This document shows positions 1 to 7,048 of a stretch of 10,275 nucleotides of DNA, in pieces (position 1 is the stretch's first letter; every line of letters begins with the position of its first letter). Position numbers and translations under genes: made by a program. Source of the DNA: F23-B02 sp963625655 (GTDB lineage: Bacteria > Bacillota > Clostridia > Oscillospirales > Oscillospiraceae). The stretch is taken from assembly GCA_963625655.1 (NCBI GenBank), contig CAVFTS010000037.1, forward strand, positions 1-10,275. The letters are read 5' to 3'. The notes under the pieces were generated by a model. The model worked only from the letters and a program-made list of their open reading frames with translations, ran no database searches and had not been told where the DNA came from.

Positions 1-27
1 CGCTGCGGCTCGGTCACGGTGCGGCTC

Positions 28-48
28 TGACATGCCCCCGGCATGTCA
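28..48. repeat. small palindrome in GC-rich left edge
   Basis: A perfect 9-bp inverted repeat (TGACATGCC / GGCATGTCA) with a 3-base CCC loop lies in the GC-rich left edge. Bases 21-25 and 55-59 (GCGGC / GCCGC) could lengthen the fold. The surrounding stretch 1-149 contains no convincing gene: one frame stays open from the edge to about 142, but it has no visible start and its Arg/Cys/Ser-rich translation looks non-coding. I infer a non-coding spacer, possibly one copy of a dispersed intergenic palindromic element; that needs the rest of the genome to test. Confidence 0.45.
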
Positions 49-149
49 TTCACTGCCGCGCCGCCGCTTCGCTACACCCTCACGCTCACCCTGCTGCGTA
101 TTGAATTTTGTCTGTTGCGTCTGCTTTTACATAGTTCTTTGACGGTCTG

Positions 150-188
150 AAGCAAAGGCTCGGTCTTAGAATGACCGAGCCTTTGCTT
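150..188. terminator. strong hairpin terminator after the DUF4015-like gene
   Basis: A perfect 16-bp stem (150-165 with 173-188) closes a 7-base loop (TTAGAAT). The GC-rich core GGCTCGGTC/GACCGAGCC is followed on either strand by TTTGCTT, and on the plus strand by a further T-rich run. On the minus strand it sits about 30 bases after the stop codon of the gene ending at 221, so it most likely ends the rpiB transcript. The T-rich tail is better on the plus strand, so it may act in both directions. Confidence 0.8.
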
Positions 189-220
189 ATTTATTTAATT
201 TATTTAAGCTTTAAGCTTAT

Positions 221-1321
221 TTAATTTGTAATCACCCAGCAGTTCGTTTCCGGCGCCTGCGCATACACCATCGGCACAAGCCGCATATTGACGTCGCCCA
301 GCTCGACGAATCTTGCCGCTGCGCTCACGGATGCTGCCGCACCGGCGGAAGTACAGTTGCAGTACACTCGGTCGTACACCTTCATAAGCAGCGCAAGGTT
401 CTGCCCGTTTGCGGAGTCCTCGCCGCTTTGAAGCGCAGTCTCGCTGTTGAGCTGAACGGAAAGCACGACATCGGTCCTTTTAAGTCCCCTCGCAATGTCC
501 AGTGCGAAGCCCGACACCGCCGTGAGCGGAGTCGGCGCACCCGTCGTTGCGCTGCCGTACATGAACGCTCCCGCCGCCTCGGAGGGCAGACGGACGTTCG
601 TCAGCAGTATCTCGTCAAATCCCATGGCGTCAAGCTCCTTGCACAACGAGATGATATAGTCCGTGTACACTCCGTTATAGGGGTCTATCCACGAACCCTG
701 CTCGTTTGTGAATATGGAACCGTCGGAGTGCATCAGCATCATCTGCGGATAGCGGCTTGCCAGCATATTGTCCGTCAGGCAGCTTACGGACGCAACAAGG
801 TAAATGCCCTTTTCCTTGAGCTGCGACACCGAAGCGGCAAGGTCGAGCTGACCCGCCGTGCCGTAGCCGACGGCGATCTCGTTCTGCGAATTCCAGACCA
901 AGAGTCCGGATGCGGGCTTGACCTCAAGCACAAGCGCACTTCCCTCACCGTAGGTTTGAGCATACGACGCCAGCGCTTCCGCCGTCACGTTCTCGGCGGT
1001 GACGTAGACACCGTTTACCGCTGAAAGTCCCTCGCCTGCCGTCGCCTTCACGTTGGAGTAGTCCGGCTCACCGACGACAAGCTCCGCATCCGTCGTCTCG
1101 TAGTCGTGCTTTTCGCCGTCGGGAGACACAGTGCTTTCCTCTCGCAGCAGCGGTATGTCAAGGCGCAGTCCGTCGTTTGTTATGACGATGTACTTTTGCA
1201 GACCGTAAAACAGCAGTATCACAAAGGCGATGAGAGCAAGCACGATGATTGACACGATAAATGCCGGAGCCGTCTTCTTTCGCTTACCCTTATAAAATTC
1301 GGAGCTGTCAGTTCTTCTCAA
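221..1321 (-). CDS. membrane-anchored DUF4015-related protein, probably a catalytically degenerate glycoside hydrolase-like domain
   Basis: A 366-residue protein with a short basic N-terminus, one membrane helix (about residues 18-40) and a large outside part. Residues 100-355 resemble the DUF4015 putative glycoside hydrolase family (TIM-barrel type): NGVYVTA (103-109), LVLEVKPASG (130-139), KGIYLVASVS (171-180), GSWIDPY (209-215) and GFDEILLTNVRLP (234-246). In the family as I remember it, the second and last of these read roughly VKDDSG and FDEIQFDYVRFP. Here the acidic residues are replaced (KPASG; LLTN), so it may bind sugar without cutting it. The start is TTG at 1319-1321, five bases after the rpiB stop. 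A GAAGGA ribosome binding site lies inside the end of rpiB, which suggests translational coupling. The family call is fairly firm; loss of activity is inference, and the substrate is unknown. Confidence 0.72.
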   Translation of the reverse strand: MRRTDSSEFYKGKRKKTAPAFIVSIIVLALIAFVILLFYGLQKYIVITNDGLRLDIPLLREESTVSPDGEKHDYETTDAELVVGEPDYSNVKATAGEGLSAVNGVYVTAENVTAEALASYAQTYGEGSALVLEVKPASGLLVWNSQNEIAVGYGTAGQLDLAASVSQLKEKGIYLVASVSCLTDNMLASRYPQMMLMHSDGSIFTNEQGSWIDPYNGVYTDYIISLCKELDAMGFDEILLTNVRLPSEAAGAFMYGSATTGAPTPLTAVSGFALDIARGLKRTDVVLSVQLNSETALQSGEDSANGQNLALLMKVYDRVYCNCTSAGAAASVSAAARFVELGDVNMRLVPMVYAQAPETNCWVITN

Positions 1322-1326
1322 TCAAA

Positions 1327-1755
1327 TCATCCTTCGATCATATTGATGCGGCGAACATGGCGTTCGTCGCCGGAAAACGGCGTATCAAGGAAGGTGTCGA
1401 CGATCTTGAGTGCAAGCCCTGCGCCAAGCACTCTTGCGCCCATCGCAAGAATGTTTGCGTCGTTGTGAAGTCTCGTCGCCTCGGCGGAGAAGCAGTCGCC
1501 GCAAAGCGCCGCTCTTATACCGGGGACCTTGTTTGCGGTGATGGATATTCCGATACCCGTACCGCAGATCAAAATGCCTCTGTCGCAGTCACCGTTCGCC
1601 ACTGCATGGGCGACCGCCTTTCCGTAAACGGGATAATCGCAGCTATCCTCCGAGTAGGTGCCGAAATCCTTATATTCGAGTCCACGCTCGGCAAGGTGCT
1701 TCATGACCTCCTGCTTGAGTGCATAACCGCCGTGGTCACAACCGATTGCAATCAT
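1327..1755 (-). CDS. rpiB: ribose-5-phosphate isomerase B
   Basis: A 142-residue protein of the RpiB/LacAB family, usual full length. It interconverts ribose 5-phosphate and ribulose 5-phosphate in the non-oxidative pentose phosphate pathway, in the cytoplasm. Diagnostic stretches are the N-terminal IGCDHGGYALK (4-14), the active-site loop ILICGTGIGISI (61-72) with the likely catalytic Cys64, HNDANILAMGARV (97-109) with His97, and the phosphate-binding Arg-rich end (ERHVRRI, 131-137). The ATG start is preceded by an AGGCGG-type ribosome binding site. It has its own promoter at 1795-1823 and is followed after five bases by the DUF4015-like gene, so the two form one transcript. A related allose 6-phosphate isomerase or LacA/B subunit is possible, but no sugar operon surrounds it and the ribose role is the default. 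Confidence 0.95.
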   Translation of the reverse strand: MIAIGCDHGGYALKQEVMKHLAERGLEYKDFGTYSEDSCDYPVYGKAVAHAVANGDCDRGILICGTGIGISITANKVPGIRAALCGDCFSAEATRLHNDANILAMGARVLGAGLALKIVDTFLDTPFSGDERHVRRINMIEG

Positions 1756-1794
1756 TTTACCGTCCGCCTTTTCTTTAATAATTTAATAAATAAT

Positions 1795-1823
1795 ATTATC
1801 TCATGTTTTGCCGATTATGGCAA
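1795..1823 (-). promoter_or_regulatory. sigma-A-type promoter of rpiB
   Basis: Read on the minus strand, a -35 box TTGCCA (1818-1823) is followed by exactly 17 bases and a -10 box GATAAT (1795-1800), five of six to consensus. Transcription would start near 1788, leaving a leader of about 33 bases before the rpiB ATG at 1755. It begins only 6 bases beyond the guaB terminator stem, which supports rpiB as a separate unit. Confidence 0.75.
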
Positions 1824-1829
1824 GCACAA

Positions 1830-1856
1830 ATACGGGGCTGCCCGGCAGCCCCGTAT
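1830..1856 (-). terminator. terminator of guaB
   Basis: A perfect 11-bp GC-rich inverted repeat (ATACGGGGCTG / CAGCCCCGTAT) with a 5-base loop lies 6 bases after the guaB stop codon. On the minus strand it is followed by a modest T-rich tail (TTGTGCTTG), so the hairpin is strong and the tail imperfect. No other gene lies between it and guaB. Confidence 0.75.
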
Positions 1857-1862
1857 CAAAGT

Positions 1863-3353
1863 TTACTTATTCTTCAAAATTACGTCGTGGCTTCCGCCTT
1901 CAACGATGCTGACGGAGGACACGAGCGTCAGCCTTGCGTTGCGCTTGAGATCCTCAAGATTCGTCACACCGCAGTTGCACATGGTGGATTTTATCTTGTA
2001 AACGCTCATCTCAAGGTTGTCGTGCAGGGGGCCGGCATAGGTGACGTAGGAGTCTACGCCCTCCTCAAAGCTCAGTCCCGCCTTGCCGCCGAGGTCATAT
2101 CTCTGCCAGTTGCGAGCACGGTTCGAGCCTTCACCCCAGTACTCCTTGACATACACGCCGTTCACCATGAGCTTTGCGGTGGGGCTTTCGTCGAAGCGGG
2201 CAAAGTAGCGACCCATCATCAGGAAGTCTGCGCCCATTGCGAGAGCCAGCGTCATGTGATAATCGTGTACCAGGCCGCCGTCGGAGCAGACGGGAACGTA
2301 GATGCCTGTCTTTTCAAAGTATTCGTCTCTTGCCGCTGCGACCTCGATAAGCGCCGTCGCCTGACCTCTGCCGATGCCCTTCGTCTCACGGGTGATGCAG
2401 ATGGAGCCGCCGCCGATGCCGACCTTCACGAAGTCCGCACCCGCCTCGGCAAGGAACATAAAGCCCTCACGGTCAACGACGTTGCCTGCGCCGACCTTGA
2501 CGCTGTCGCCGTACTTTTCTCTTATGAAGTCGATGGTCTTCTTCTGCCATATGGAGTGCCCCTCGGAGGAGTCGATGCACAGAACGTCGGCGCCCGCCTC
2601 GACAAGTGCGGGAACACGCTCTGCGTAGTCACGGCTGTTTATGCCCGCTCCGACGAGGTAGCGCTTATGCTCGTCAAGCACCTCGTTGGGGTTTGCCTTA
2701 TGCTCGGAATAGTCCTTGCGGAACACAAAATACACAAGTCTGCCCTCGGCGTCCACGATGGGGAGAGAGTTCAGCTTATGATCCCAGATGATGTCGTTTG
2801 CTTCCTTGAGGGTCGTCCCTTCGGGAGCGGTGACGAGCTTTTCAAGCGGCGTCATAAATTCGCTGACACGCAGCTCCGAATTCATACGGCTGACACGGTA
2901 GTCACGGCTTGAAACGATGCCGAGGAGCTTTCCGTGTGCGGTGCCGTCGTCGGTAACCGCCATGGTGGAGTAGCCGTTTTTCGCTTTAAGCTCAAGCACG
3001 TCCGCCAAAGTCTGCTCAGGCATGATGTTCGATACGCTTACAACGAAGCCCGCCTTGTAGTTTTTAACCCTTGCGACCATCGCAGCTTCATTCTCTATGC
3101 TCTGAGCGCCGTAGATAAAGGATATGCCGCCCTCTTTCGCAAGCGCTATCGCCATCGTGTCGTTCGACACAGACTGCATTATGGCGGACGCAAAGGGGAC
3201 GTTGAGGCTGAGTGCCGGCTTCTCGCCCTTTTTAAACTTCACGAGCGGGGTCTTGAGGCTGACGTTTGCGGGTATGCAATCCTCTCCGGTGTAGCCGGGG
3301 ATGAGCAGGTATTCGCTGAAGGTGTGGGACGGTTCGTTGTAATAGTAAGCCAT
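1863..3353 (-). CDS. guaB: IMP dehydrogenase, Tritrichomonas foetus-type
   Basis: A 496-residue inosine-5'-monophosphate dehydrogenase. It oxidises IMP to XMP with NAD+, the committed step of guanine nucleotide synthesis, in the cytoplasm. A (beta/alpha)8 barrel is interrupted by a CBS-domain pair at about residues 105-220. Visible active-site elements are Asp261, the Cys loop GIGGGSICITRETKG (312-326) with Cys319, and the mobile flap with Arg418-Tyr419 (NWQRYDLGG). The flap, the EEGVDSY stretch (430-436) and the C-terminal STMCNCG and SSVSIVEGG match the T. foetus enzyme as I remember it, including identical numbering. The usual bacterial flap sequence is not present. Lys310 and Glu431, linked to mycophenolate insensitivity in T. 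foetus, are conserved. The ATG is preceded by GGAGGA at 8 bases. It has its own likely promoter and terminator, so it is probably expressed alone. Confidence 0.95.
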   Translation of the reverse strand: MAYYYNEPSHTFSEYLLIPGYTGEDCIPANVSLKTPLVKFKKGEKPALSLNVPFASAIMQSVSNDTMAIALAKEGGISFIYGAQSIENEAAMVARVKNYKAGFVVSVSNIMPEQTLADVLELKAKNGYSTMAVTDDGTAHGKLLGIVSSRDYRVSRMNSELRVSEFMTPLEKLVTAPEGTTLKEANDIIWDHKLNSLPIVDAEGRLVYFVFRKDYSEHKANPNEVLDEHKRYLVGAGINSRDYAERVPALVEAGADVLCIDSSEGHSIWQKKTIDFIREKYGDSVKVGAGNVVDREGFMFLAEAGADFVKVGIGGGSICITRETKGIGRGQATALIEVAAARDEYFEKTGIYVPVCSDGGLVHDYHMTLALAMGADFLMMGRYFARFDESPTAKLMVNGVYVKEYWGEGSNRARNWQRYDLGGKAGLSFEEGVDSYVTYAGPLHDNLEMSVYKIKSTMCNCGVTNLEDLKRNARLTLVSSVSIVEGGSHDVILKNK

Positions 3354-3387
3354 GGCAGTTTTCCTCCGACAAATAATTTATTTTATA

Positions 3388-3416
3388 ATTTTCTCATAAT
3401 TTAACGCTTTGGTCAA
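3388..3416 (-). promoter_or_regulatory. probable promoter of guaB
   Basis: On the minus strand, TTGACC (3411-3416, five of six to the -35 consensus) is followed by 17 bases and GAAAAT (3388-3393, four of six to the -10 consensus) in an AT-rich stretch. It starts 8 bases after the mnmA stop codon. I see no terminator between mnmA and guaB, so some read-through from the thiN operon is also possible. Confidence 0.55.
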
Positions 3417-3424
3417 CGGGTAAA

Positions 3425-4420
3425 TCAAACAACAAATCCGCCGCCGAGAACACGTTCTCCGTCATAAAGCACAGCGGACTGACCCCTTGCGGGCGCTCTG
3501 AGCGGCTCCTTTGTGTGTATCGCAACGAGATCTCCCACGATCTCCGCCTCGCAGGGCGGGTTTTCCCACTTTGTGTGCCGCACCCTGACGGTTGCCGAAA
3601 TGACTCCCTTCGGCTCGTCGCACAGCCAGTTAAAGCTTCTTGCGCACAGCTCCGTTTTGAAAAGATCCTCCCAAAGCGCAAGCTTCACGGTGTCGGTTTC
3701 GGGGTCTATCTCGGATATGTACAGCTTTCTGCCGTTATACAATCCGGGGCAGCGCTGCCCCACCGTGTAACAGTGTATGCCCTTGTGCCGACCGATGACC
3801 TCGCCGTTAAACGTGAAGTCCCCCGGCGGCGGCAGCTCCGTGCGCTTACCGAGCCAGCCGATGTAGTCCTTGTCCGGGATAAAGCATATCTCCATGCTGT
3901 CAGGCTTGTCGGCGACGGGCAGGTCAAATTCATGTGCAAGAGTGCGCACCTCGACCTTTTCGTATTCGCCGAGTGGGAGAATGAGCCTGCCAAGCTGCTC
4001 TTGCTTTATGCGGCAGAGCATATAGCTCTGGTCGTTTGAGGGTCTGCCCTTAAAGAGCATACCGTCTTTTGTGCGAGCGTAATGTCCCGTTGCGATATGC
4101 TCCGCTCCGATTTCGTCGGCGTACTCGCACAGTGAGCGGAACTTGACCGTGGGGTTGCATATGACGCAGGGGTTCGGCGTCTCGCCGCTCAAATAGCTCT
4201 GCGCAAACGGTGCGCAGACGCAGCGCTCCAAGCACTCACGAATGTCAAGCACCCTAAGCGGTATACCGATAAACCCTGCGGTTTTCACCGCATCGAGTCT
4301 TGCCTCATCGGTGGAATTGTCCATATAAAGTCCAAAGACCTCGTAGCCCTGTCTCTTGAGCAGCTCGGCACACACGGAGGAGTCCACTCCCCCGGAAAAG
4401 CCAAGCACTATCTTCTTCAT
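3425..4420 (-). CDS. mnmA: tRNA-specific 2-thiouridylase MnmA, compact form
   Basis: Adds sulfur to C2 of wobble uridine 34 in tRNAs for Lys, Glu and Gln, using ATP and sulfur passed from a cysteine desulfurase. The N-terminal PP-loop SGGVDSS (9-15), the TPNPCVICN stretch (81-89) with the probable catalytic Cys88, TGHYAR (111-116), and DSMEICFIP (174-182) with its partner Cys179 are all visible. A beta-barrel tRNA-binding part follows. At 331 residues it is shorter than the roughly 360-370 usual for the family; the missing part is mainly the loop after the PP-loop domain's second strand. I chose the ATG at 4420 rather than the longer open frame to 4438: it follows GGAGG at 7 bases, and the ATGA overlaps the mnmG stop by 4 bases. 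Both cysteines are kept, so I expect an active enzyme. Confidence 0.93.
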   Translation of the reverse strand: MKKIVLGFSGGVDSSVCAELLKRQGYEVFGLYMDNSTDEARLDAVKTAGFIGIPLRVLDIRECLERCVCAPFAQSYLSGETPNPCVICNPTVKFRSLCEYADEIGAEHIATGHYARTKDGMLFKGRPSNDQSYMLCRIKQEQLGRLILPLGEYEKVEVRTLAHEFDLPVADKPDSMEICFIPDKDYIGWLGKRTELPPPGDFTFNGEVIGRHKGIHCYTVGQRCPGLYNGRKLYISEIDPETDTVKLALWEDLFKTELCARSFNWLCDEPKGVISATVRVRHTKWENPPCEAEIVGDLVAIHTKEPLRAPARGQSAVLYDGERVLGGGFVV

Positions 4421-6288
4421 TTCTTTGCCTCCGTCCACATCATAAGCACTCCGATGTCGGCAGGCGAAACGCCGGAAATGCGGCTTGCCTGTCCGAAGGA
4501 GTGCGGACGTATCGCTTTGAGCTTTTCTCTCGCCTCAAGTCGCAGTCCTTCTATCATGTCGTAGTCGATGTTTTCGGGCAGGAGCCTTTGCTCCATCCTC
4601 GAAAACTCCTCGACCTGTTTAAGCTGCCGTTTTATATAACCGTCGTATTTGAGCCGCAGCTCCGCCTGAGCGCACACCGCCTTCGGAAGCTCCGGTCTGT
4701 CCCCGTCTATCGGCGCAAGGTCTGCGTACTCTATCCCGGGACGCCTCAGCAGCTCCGCAAGCGAAACGCCGCTTTTGACTTCGGTACTGTTCTTGCTTTT
4801 AAGGAGAGCGTTCAGCTCGTCCGACGGCGCAAGGTAGCTCGTCTCAAGCCGTTGCATTTCCCTTTCGACGGCGGCATACTTTTCCTCGACCTTCAAAAGC
4901 TTTTCCCGGGAAACAAGCCCTATCCGCACGCCGACGGCACAAAGACGCTCGTCGGCGTTGTCCTGCCTGTGCAGCAGACGATACTCACTGCGGGAGGTCA
5001 TCATTCTGTACGGCTCGTTGGTGCCCTTCGTAACCAGGTCGTCGATAAGCGTTCCTATATAGCCGTCCGACCTTTTGAGTATCATCGGCGGCTCACCCTT
5101 GCACTTCAAGGCGGCGTTTACGCCCGCAACGAAGCCCTGTACCGCCGCCTCCTCGTAGCCGGATGAGCCGTTAAACTGCCCCGCACCGTAAAGTCCCGAA
5201 ACCTTCTTCGTCTCAAGCGTCGGGTACAGCTCCGTCGGGTCGATGCAGTCGTACTCTATTGCGTAGGCGCAGCGGGTCATTTCGGCGTTTTCAAGTCCCG
5301 CAATGGTGTGCAGCATTTTAAGCTGTATCTCCTCCGGCAGCGACGATGAAAGGCCCTGAATGTAAAGCTCCTCGGTGTTCAGTCCCATCGGCTCAACGAA
5401 TATCTGATGGCGGGGCTTGTCCTTAAAGGTCATTATCTTCGTCTCGATGCTCGGACAGTAGCGGGGGCCTATGCCCTCAATGACGCCTGAGTATATCGGG
5501 CTGCGGTCAAGGTTTTCACGGATTATTCTATGCGTCTCCTCGTTCGTGTAGGTCAGGTAGCACACCGCTCTGTTCTTCGGCGGCTCTGTAGTGTCGAAGG
5601 AAAATCCCTCCGTTTCCTCGTCGCCTTCCTGAAGCTCCATTTTGGTAAAATCGACGCTGCGTGCGTTGACCCTCGGCGGAGTTCCCGTCTTGAATCTGCG
5701 CAGGCGCAGGCCGAAAGAGCGCAGGCAGTCGCCAAGTCCCACGGCTGCCGCAAGCCCGTCGGGTCCCGACGAGCGCAGCACCTCGCCGACTATCGTTCTG
5801 CCGTCGAGATAGGTTCCGCTGGCGATTACGACTGCTCGACAGGCATACACCGCACCCGTGTGCGTCGTCACGGAGCACACGGCTCCGTTTTTGACACCGA
5901 TCTCCAAGACCTCCGCCTGCTTCGTTACAAGTCCATCCTGACGCTCAAGCGTCTGCTTCATCACTTCCTGATAGCGTCGTCTGTCCGCCTGCGCACGGAG
6001 GGAGTGTACCGCCGGACCCTTGCCCCGGTTGAGCATGCGGTACTGTATACACGCCTTGTCCGCAGCCTTGCCCATCTCGCCGCCGAGAGCGTCAAGCTCA
6101 CGCACGAGGTGTCCCTTGCCCGTGCCGCCGATGGCCGGGTTGCACGGCATATTGCCGATACTGTCAAGATTCACAGTAAAGCAGATTGTTTTAAGTCCGA
6201 GTCTGGCGGCCGCAAGCGCCGCCTCGATACCCGCATGTCCGGCTCCGACGACGACAACGTCACATTCTCCGGCATTGTATTTTATCAC
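4417..6288 (-). CDS. mnmG: tRNA uridine-5-carboxymethylaminomethyl modification enzyme MnmG (GidA)
   Basis: The FAD-dependent half of the MnmE-MnmG complex, which installs the carboxymethylaminomethyl or aminomethyl group at C5 of wobble U34 in several tRNAs. At 623 residues it is full length (about 630 in Escherichia coli). The dinucleotide-binding motif VVVVGAGHAGIEAA spans 11-24. NMPCNPAIGGTGKGHLVRE (46-64), RMLNRGKGPAVHSLRAQADR (84-103) and GPRYCPSIE (274-282, with Cys278) are family signatures. The C-terminal helical region has YDGYIKRQ and the typical IRPHSFGQASRISGVSPADI ending that contacts MnmE. Translation starts at GTG (6286-6288), overlapping the thiN stop by 4 bases (GTGA), with AGGTGA as ribosome binding site. 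mnmE is not in this window, and neither is rsmG, a common neighbour. The next gene, mnmA, acts on the same uridine. Confidence 0.96.
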   Translation of the reverse strand: MIKYNAGECDVVVVGAGHAGIEAALAAARLGLKTICFTVNLDSIGNMPCNPAIGGTGKGHLVRELDALGGEMGKAADKACIQYRMLNRGKGPAVHSLRAQADRRRYQEVMKQTLERQDGLVTKQAEVLEIGVKNGAVCSVTTHTGAVYACRAVVIASGTYLDGRTIVGEVLRSSGPDGLAAAVGLGDCLRSFGLRLRRFKTGTPPRVNARSVDFTKMELQEGDEETEGFSFDTTEPPKNRAVCYLTYTNEETHRIIRENLDRSPIYSGVIEGIGPRYCPSIETKIMTFKDKPRHQIFVEPMGLNTEELYIQGLSSSLPEEIQLKMLHTIAGLENAEMTRCAYAIEYDCIDPTELYPTLETKKVSGLYGAGQFNGSSGYEEAAVQGFVAGVNAALKCKGEPPMILKRSDGYIGTLIDDLVTKGTNEPYRMMTSRSEYRLLHRQDNADERLCAVGVRIGLVSREKLLKVEEKYAAVEREMQRLETSYLAPSDELNALLKSKNSTEVKSGVSLAELLRRPGIEYADLAPIDGDRPELPKAVCAQAELRLKYDGYIKRQLKQVEEFSRMEQRLLPENIDYDMIEGLRLEAREKLKAIRPHSFGQASRISGVSPADIGVLMMWTEAKK

Positions 6289-6920
6289 TCTGTTTCACCT
6301 ATCCCCTTGTCGTACATCACGAGCAGGCAGCCGGAGTCGACCTCGATCTCCGCCGTGTCCGCTGCCATGGAATTGCTGACGCCTATGGGATAATCGGAGC
6401 TTATCTCCGCATCATGTATCTCGTATTTTAACCCTCTTAGCGTTACGCCCTGCGCCTTGCCGTCCATGCAGAATACCGACACTCCGCCGCTGCCCGAAAG
6501 CGAAAGCGTCGTGTTCCTTATCGCCGTCCAAACGCAGTCGGAGCCGAATATCCAGCCCCTTGCCCCATGGTTTGCAAGGTACACGAGTATCTGCATATTG
6601 GCGATGCTGTGGTCGCTTCGTCTACCGCCGAGCGCACCGTATATGTAAAAATGCCGATAGCCCTTTTCAAGCCCCAAACGTGCCGCATACATGGTGTCGG
6701 TGTCGTCCTTCTCGACAGGCAGTCGGAGGACGTTCGGATGCTCCGGCTCCTCCCCCAGCGAATCGAAGTCACCTAAAACGAGGTCGGGTATTATGCCGTA
6801 TTTGCGGCAGTGATTAAGCCCCGCATCGGCGGCGATCACATAGTCGCTGTCGTCCGGCGGCTCGTTTAAGCCGAAAAAATCTCCGGCGCCGATTATGTAA
6901 CATTCGTGTCCGTTCTTCAT
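6285..6920 (-). CDS. thiN: thiamine pyrophosphokinase
   Basis: A 211-residue thiamine diphosphokinase of the bacterial YloS/ThiN type. It transfers diphosphate from ATP to thiamine, giving thiamine diphosphate, and so serves salvage of imported thiamine in the cytoplasm. Key stretches are AADAGLNHCRKYGIIPDLVLG (30-50) followed by DFDSLG (51-56), the acidic KDDTDT (71-76) likely to bind Mg2+/ATP, and GALGGRRSDHSIAN (95-108); the last part is the all-beta thiamine-binding domain. I chose ATG at 6918-6920, five bases after GGAGG. The upstream TTG at 6932 overlaps that ribosome binding site and is not a credible start. It is the first gene of the thiN-mnmG-mnmA operon. I do not see a TPP riboswitch in the short leader. 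Confidence 0.92.
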   Translation of the reverse strand: MKNGHECYIIGAGDFFGLNEPPDDSDYVIAADAGLNHCRKYGIIPDLVLGDFDSLGEEPEHPNVLRLPVEKDDTDTMYAARLGLEKGYRHFYIYGALGGRRSDHSIANMQILVYLANHGARGWIFGSDCVWTAIRNTTLSLSGSGGVSVFCMDGKAQGVTLRGLKYEIHDAEISSDYPIGVSNSMAADTAEIEVDSGCLLVMYDKGIGETE

Positions 6921-6947
6921 AAGCGCCTCCAAAAATGATTTCTTTAT

Positions 6948-6956
6948 ATAATATCA
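6948..6956 (-). promoter_or_regulatory. extended -10 promoter of the thiN-mnmG-mnmA operon
   Basis: On the minus strand TGATATTAT forms a TGn extension plus a -10 box TATTAT, in an AT-rich region 28 bases before the thiN ATG. The -35 region is poor (TTTATT at 16 bases or TTTTAT at 17), which an extended -10 can tolerate. The predicted leader is about 20 bases. It shares a 10-bp sequence with the divergent promoter at 6990-7018. Confidence 0.5.
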
Positions 6957-6989
6957 CACATTAAATCAAAATAAAAGCCATATTCATAT

Positions 6990-7018
6990 TTGACTTATGG
7001 TCTTTCCCGTGATATTAT
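6990..7018 (+). promoter_or_regulatory. strong promoter of the pseudokinase-lectin gene
   Basis: A -35 box TTGACT (6990-6995), a 17-base spacer and a -10 box TATTAT (7013-7018) preceded by TG at the extended position. Transcription would start near 7025. A GGAGGG ribosome binding site (7037-7042) then sits 6 bases before the ATG at 7049. Confidence 0.8.
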
Positions 7019-7048
7019 GTTAACATCCGTAATTATGGAGGGATAAAG

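Noticed and set aside
113..123. TGTTGCGTCTG at the left edge also present inverted at 10020-10030
   Set aside because: An 11-bp match over 10 kb with no shared flanks is close to chance and does not show a mobile-element boundary.
1803..2912. Long open frame on the plus strand opposite guaB (369 codons)
   Set aside because: It lies wholly antisense to a clear IMP dehydrogenase, has no recognisable domain and no ribosome binding site; a codon-bias shadow.
4421..4438. Extension of MnmA by six residues (MDGGKE)
   Set aside because: These codons contain the GGAGG ribosome binding site of the ATG at 4420, which also makes the usual 4-base overlap with mnmG.
6921..6932. TTG start extending ThiN by four residues
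   Set aside because: The TTG overlaps the GGAGG ribosome binding site that serves the ATG at 6920.
6921..7048. Possible TPP riboswitch upstream of thiN
   Set aside because: The leader is only about 20 bases and I find no THI-box sequence; the region is filled by two divergent promoters.
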